Positions 32,066-33,821 of a stretch of DNA of 33,821 nucleotides are shown piece by piece. A program made the translations under genes and the position numbers. The first letter of the stretch is position 1, and every line of letters starts with the position of its first letter. Source of the stretch: Pseudoalteromonas phenolica (lineage in GTDB: Bacteria; Pseudomonadota; Gammaproteobacteria; Enterobacterales; Alteromonadaceae); contig NZ_PNEC01000055.1 of NCBI RefSeq assembly GCF_005886345.1, positions 1 to 33,821 of the forward strand, written 5' to 3'. A model generated the notes under the pieces. The model was not told where the DNA came from and did not search any database. It saw only the letters and a program-made list of their open reading frames with translations.

Positions 32066-33412
32066 ATGAAACGTCAATTAATGCTATTAGCAGCATCCCC
32101 CATTTTAGCACTGCATGTGCAAGCTACACCTTCTAATCTTTATACTGAACTCGATAAAGCCATGCAGTCCTGGCAGGCTGAGCAAAATTCAACAGAAGCA
32201 AATAACTTAACTGAATTTGAGGCGTTTAAGCAGCAACACTTAAAAGACTTTAATCGTTATGTTGAAACGCAAATGGCGGAATATGACACGTTCAGAGATC
32301 AACTTTTAAAATCTTGGGGTGATGCACAAGTAACAAACCAAAATCAGTTTGTGAGTTATTCAGATGATGATTCAGCCAGACTGAATGTTGATTTTGAGAA
32401 TAATACTCTGACTTTGAGTGTTAAGCATAAGGCTGGGACCGAACCTAAAAAGCAAGAAGTAGAGGCGTTATTTCAGCAATTCCTTCGTTCTGAACAAGCA
32501 CTATTGCAAGAGTTTTATAACCATGCGCCTGCATCTTTAGATGAACGAAATTTTAATCAAGCAGACACCACAAAGATTGATAAAAAATCTCAAGCAAAAG
32601 CATTGAAGAAGGCGTTACAAGAGATAAAGAAACAAACGCGTCTTCAACAGCAAGCGCTTGATAAAAAATATGACGAACAACTTGTGAATGAAAACGGTAA
32701 TAAGCAATCGCTCAACTCTTTAGAAAAAGATAAAGCAGCCTTAAAACAGTTAGAACAGAAGCGCATGCTTACTCTTAAAAAAAACGTGCCTGAAATTATT
32801 TCCGAGGCGCCAAAAAATACGTTTATCACTGAGTTTGTAATCACTTTGCCTAAAAGTAATCAAGTATCACAGCGTGCAGAGAAGTACCTTGCGTCGATAC
32901 AAAAGCAAAGTACGCGATTTGAATTACCTCCAGCAACGATATTGGCTGTGATGCATACAGAAAGTCATTTTAATCCGATGGCGAAGTCTCATATACCTGC
33001 TTTTGGTTTAATGCAAGTTGTGCCAACAAGCGCGGGAATTGATGTGAATAGATTCTTGTATGATATTGATGCGGCTATGTCAGCGCCATATTTATATGTT
33101 TCTGATAATAATATAGAAGCGGGCTCGGCTTACTTGCATTTACTTGATAAACGCTACTTAAAACATATCTCAGATCCTTTAAGTAGAAAGTACTGCATGA
33201 TAGCGGCCTATAATACTGGAGCTGGGAATGTAGCAAGAGCCTTTAATGATGATGGCTCTAGAAATATTAAAAATGCCAGCAAAGTCATTAACTCTATGTC
33301 TCCTGAACGCGTATTAGAAGTATTGAGTGCTAATTTACCTTATGACGAAACTAGAAAGTACATTCACAAGGTGCTTGAGAAAGAAAAATTATATACGGGG
33401 AATTACCTCTAG
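32066..33412 (+). CDS. MltC-like lytic transglycosylase without lipobox
   Basis: 448-residue murein hydrolase. Residues about 25-150 resemble the DUF3393 domain of MltC (FEAFKQQHLKDFNRYVETQMAEY split over the block, then LNVDFENNTLTLSV). A charged helical linker fills about 165-245. The SLT domain begins near 285, with catalytic E299 in MHTESHFNP, GLMQVVPTSAG and YNTGAGNVARAF. The signal peptide (HVQA-TP, residue 20) has no lipobox cysteine, unlike MltC, so the enzyme is probably soluble in the periplasm. GAGGA (32054-32058) is the ribosome binding site. It sits next to LpoB- and LPP20-type genes, suggesting a cell-wall growth cluster. It ends 85 bases from the RNase E stop, with a shared terminator. 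Confidence 0.88.
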   Translation: MKRQLMLLAASPILALHVQATPSNLYTELDKAMQSWQAEQNSTEANNLTEFEAFKQQHLKDFNRYVETQMAEYDTFRDQLLKSWGDAQVTNQNQFVSYSDDDSARLNVDFENNTLTLSVKHKAGTEPKKQEVEALFQQFLRSEQALLQEFYNHAPASLDERNFNQADTTKIDKKSQAKALKKALQEIKKQTRLQQQALDKKYDEQLVNENGNKQSLNSLEKDKAALKQLEQKRMLTLKKNVPEIISEAPKNTFITEFVITLPKSNQVSQRAEKYLASIQKQSTRFELPPATILAVMHTESHFNPMAKSHIPAFGLMQVVPTSAGIDVNRFLYDIDAAMSAPYLYVSDNNIEAGSAYLHLLDKRYLKHISDPLSRKYCMIAAYNTGAGNVARAFNDDGSRNIKNASKVINSMSPERVLEVLSANLPYDETRKYIHKVLEKEKLYTGNYL

Positions 33413-33454
33413 ATTTGCGGCGCTTTAACCTTTTGTTCGAGGAACTTAAAGAAC

Positions 33455-33482
33455 AAAAAAGGCTGCAATTGCAGCCTTTTTT
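33455..33482. terminator. Bidirectional terminator between transglycosylase and RNase E genes
   Basis: A 12-bp perfect stem (33455-33466 with 33471-33482), loop AATT, with six A on one side and six T on the other. It serves both converging genes. Confidence 0.92.
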
Positions 33483-33497
33483 AGTTAGCGATTATGC

Positions 33498-33821
33498 TTA
33501 GTCTACCTGAGCAGGAGAGGCCATCTCGGCACTTGCTCTTGCTGTTGGTGCTTTAGAACCCGCAGACATACCTGAGTTATGAGTAGGTGTACGTTGCTCT
33601 AGAGGCATAGCAGATGGCATTTCAAATGCTTCAATGTCATCACTGCTTTGTGCTTTCGTCATTGGCGCTGATGCATTGGCATGGAAACGAATGCGAGGTA
33701 GTGCTGACAAAGCATTAGTAGCTTTAGGTGTTTCTGCTACTTCAACAGTTTCTTCAGCCTTAGGCGTTTCAACTACTTTATCAGCTTCTTCTGCTTTAGG
33801 AGCTTCAGCTACTTCAACAGT
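33498..33821 (-). CDS. rne: Ribonuclease E, C-terminal end (partial)
   Basis: 107 codons and TAA of a gene that continues past the window. The acidic, Pro/Ala/Glu-rich stretch (TVEVAEAPKAEEA-type repeats) and the conserved ending with NASAPMTKAQSS match the unstructured C-terminus of RNase E, which scaffolds the degradosome; E. coli has ATAPMTRAPA at the same place. There is no start in view: the TTG at 33710 is internal. Two copies of a 29-bp repeat (33721-33749 and 33793-33821, 26 matches) encode TVEVAE(A/T)PKA. Confidence 0.85.
   Translation of the reverse strand, partial: TVEVAEAPKAEEADKVVETPKAEETVEVAETPKATNALSALPRIRFHANASAPMTKAQSSDDIEAFEMPSAMPLEQRTPTHNSGMSAGSKAPTARASAEMASPAQVD
33721..33821 (-). 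repeat. Short coding repeats in the RNase E tail
   Basis: Two 29-bp copies, 72 bp apart, with a degenerate third unit (DKVVETPKAEE) between them. They are acidic Pro-Lys-Ala repeats, and the outer copy reaches the window edge, so more may follow. Confidence 0.75.

Noticed and set aside
33498..33710. Stand-alone 70-residue gene at the right end
   Set aside because: The frame continues without a stop to the window edge and the tail matches RNase E, so the TTG at 33710 is internal.
1..33821. CRISPR arrays, insertion sequences, tRNA/rRNA genes, prophage
   Set aside because: No evenly spaced repeats with spacers, no transposase or integrase, no rRNA or credible tRNA were found by reading both strands.

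Overview
The window looks like chromosome of a marine gammaproteobacterium of the Alteromonadales, most likely Pseudoalteromonas-like. This rests on moderately AT-rich DNA, housekeeping proteins close to the E. coli ones (Apt, DnaX, YbaB, RecR, AceK, YejK/L/M, RNase E), and accessory genes typical of that order (large TonB receptors, HvfABC, LpoB/COG3014/LPP20 lipoproteins). The genus is an inference.

Region 1 (1-1756) is the 3' end of an HvfABC cluster. It holds the C-terminus of a cysteine-rich precursor with repeated EGKCG motifs, its multinuclear iron modifying enzyme HvfB (DUF692) and the partner HvfC (DUF2063). Together they should make a copper-binding modified peptide. A perfect hairpin separates the precursor gene from the enzyme genes, and an unlisted-type 40-residue membrane protein gene follows. 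Region 2 (2123-5555) is apt-dnaX-ybaB. dnaX keeps a complete programmed -1 frameshift signal (internal Shine-Dalgarno, A AAA AAG, stem, stop in the -1 frame), so it should encode both tau and a shorter gamma.

Region 3 (5628-17391) separates ybaB from recR, which are often adjacent. It carries an M13 metallopeptidase lipoprotein, a rhomboid protease and what reads as a cyanophycin-use locus. That locus has a secreted cyanophycinase, and divergent from it an operon of TonB receptor, YfcC-type inner-membrane transporter and isoaspartyl dipeptidase. An orphan Tat-type TRAP binding protein lies convergent to the cyanophycinase. Together they outline a route: polymer cut outside the inner membrane, beta-Asp dipeptides imported, then hydrolysed. 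The dipeptidase lacks the first histidine of its HxH metal motif. The 453-base divergent control region contains strong, partly competing RNA stems.

Region 4 (17475-22848) has recR, a DUF3667 membrane protein, a membrane-protein/XRE-regulator operon behind two 17-bp direct repeats, and an overlapping aceK-lysR pair. Region 5 (22990-27946) has a DUF4124 protein, the conserved yejK / yejL-yejM divergent group with a short YejM/LapC, and an unusual thioredoxin-receiver-GGDEF fusion. Region 6 (27955-33412) is an envelope cluster: LPP20 lipoprotein, LpoB-like activator, COG3014 lipoprotein, a second LPP20 lipoprotein and an MltC-like transglycosylase. The window ends inside the repetitive C-terminus of RNase E.
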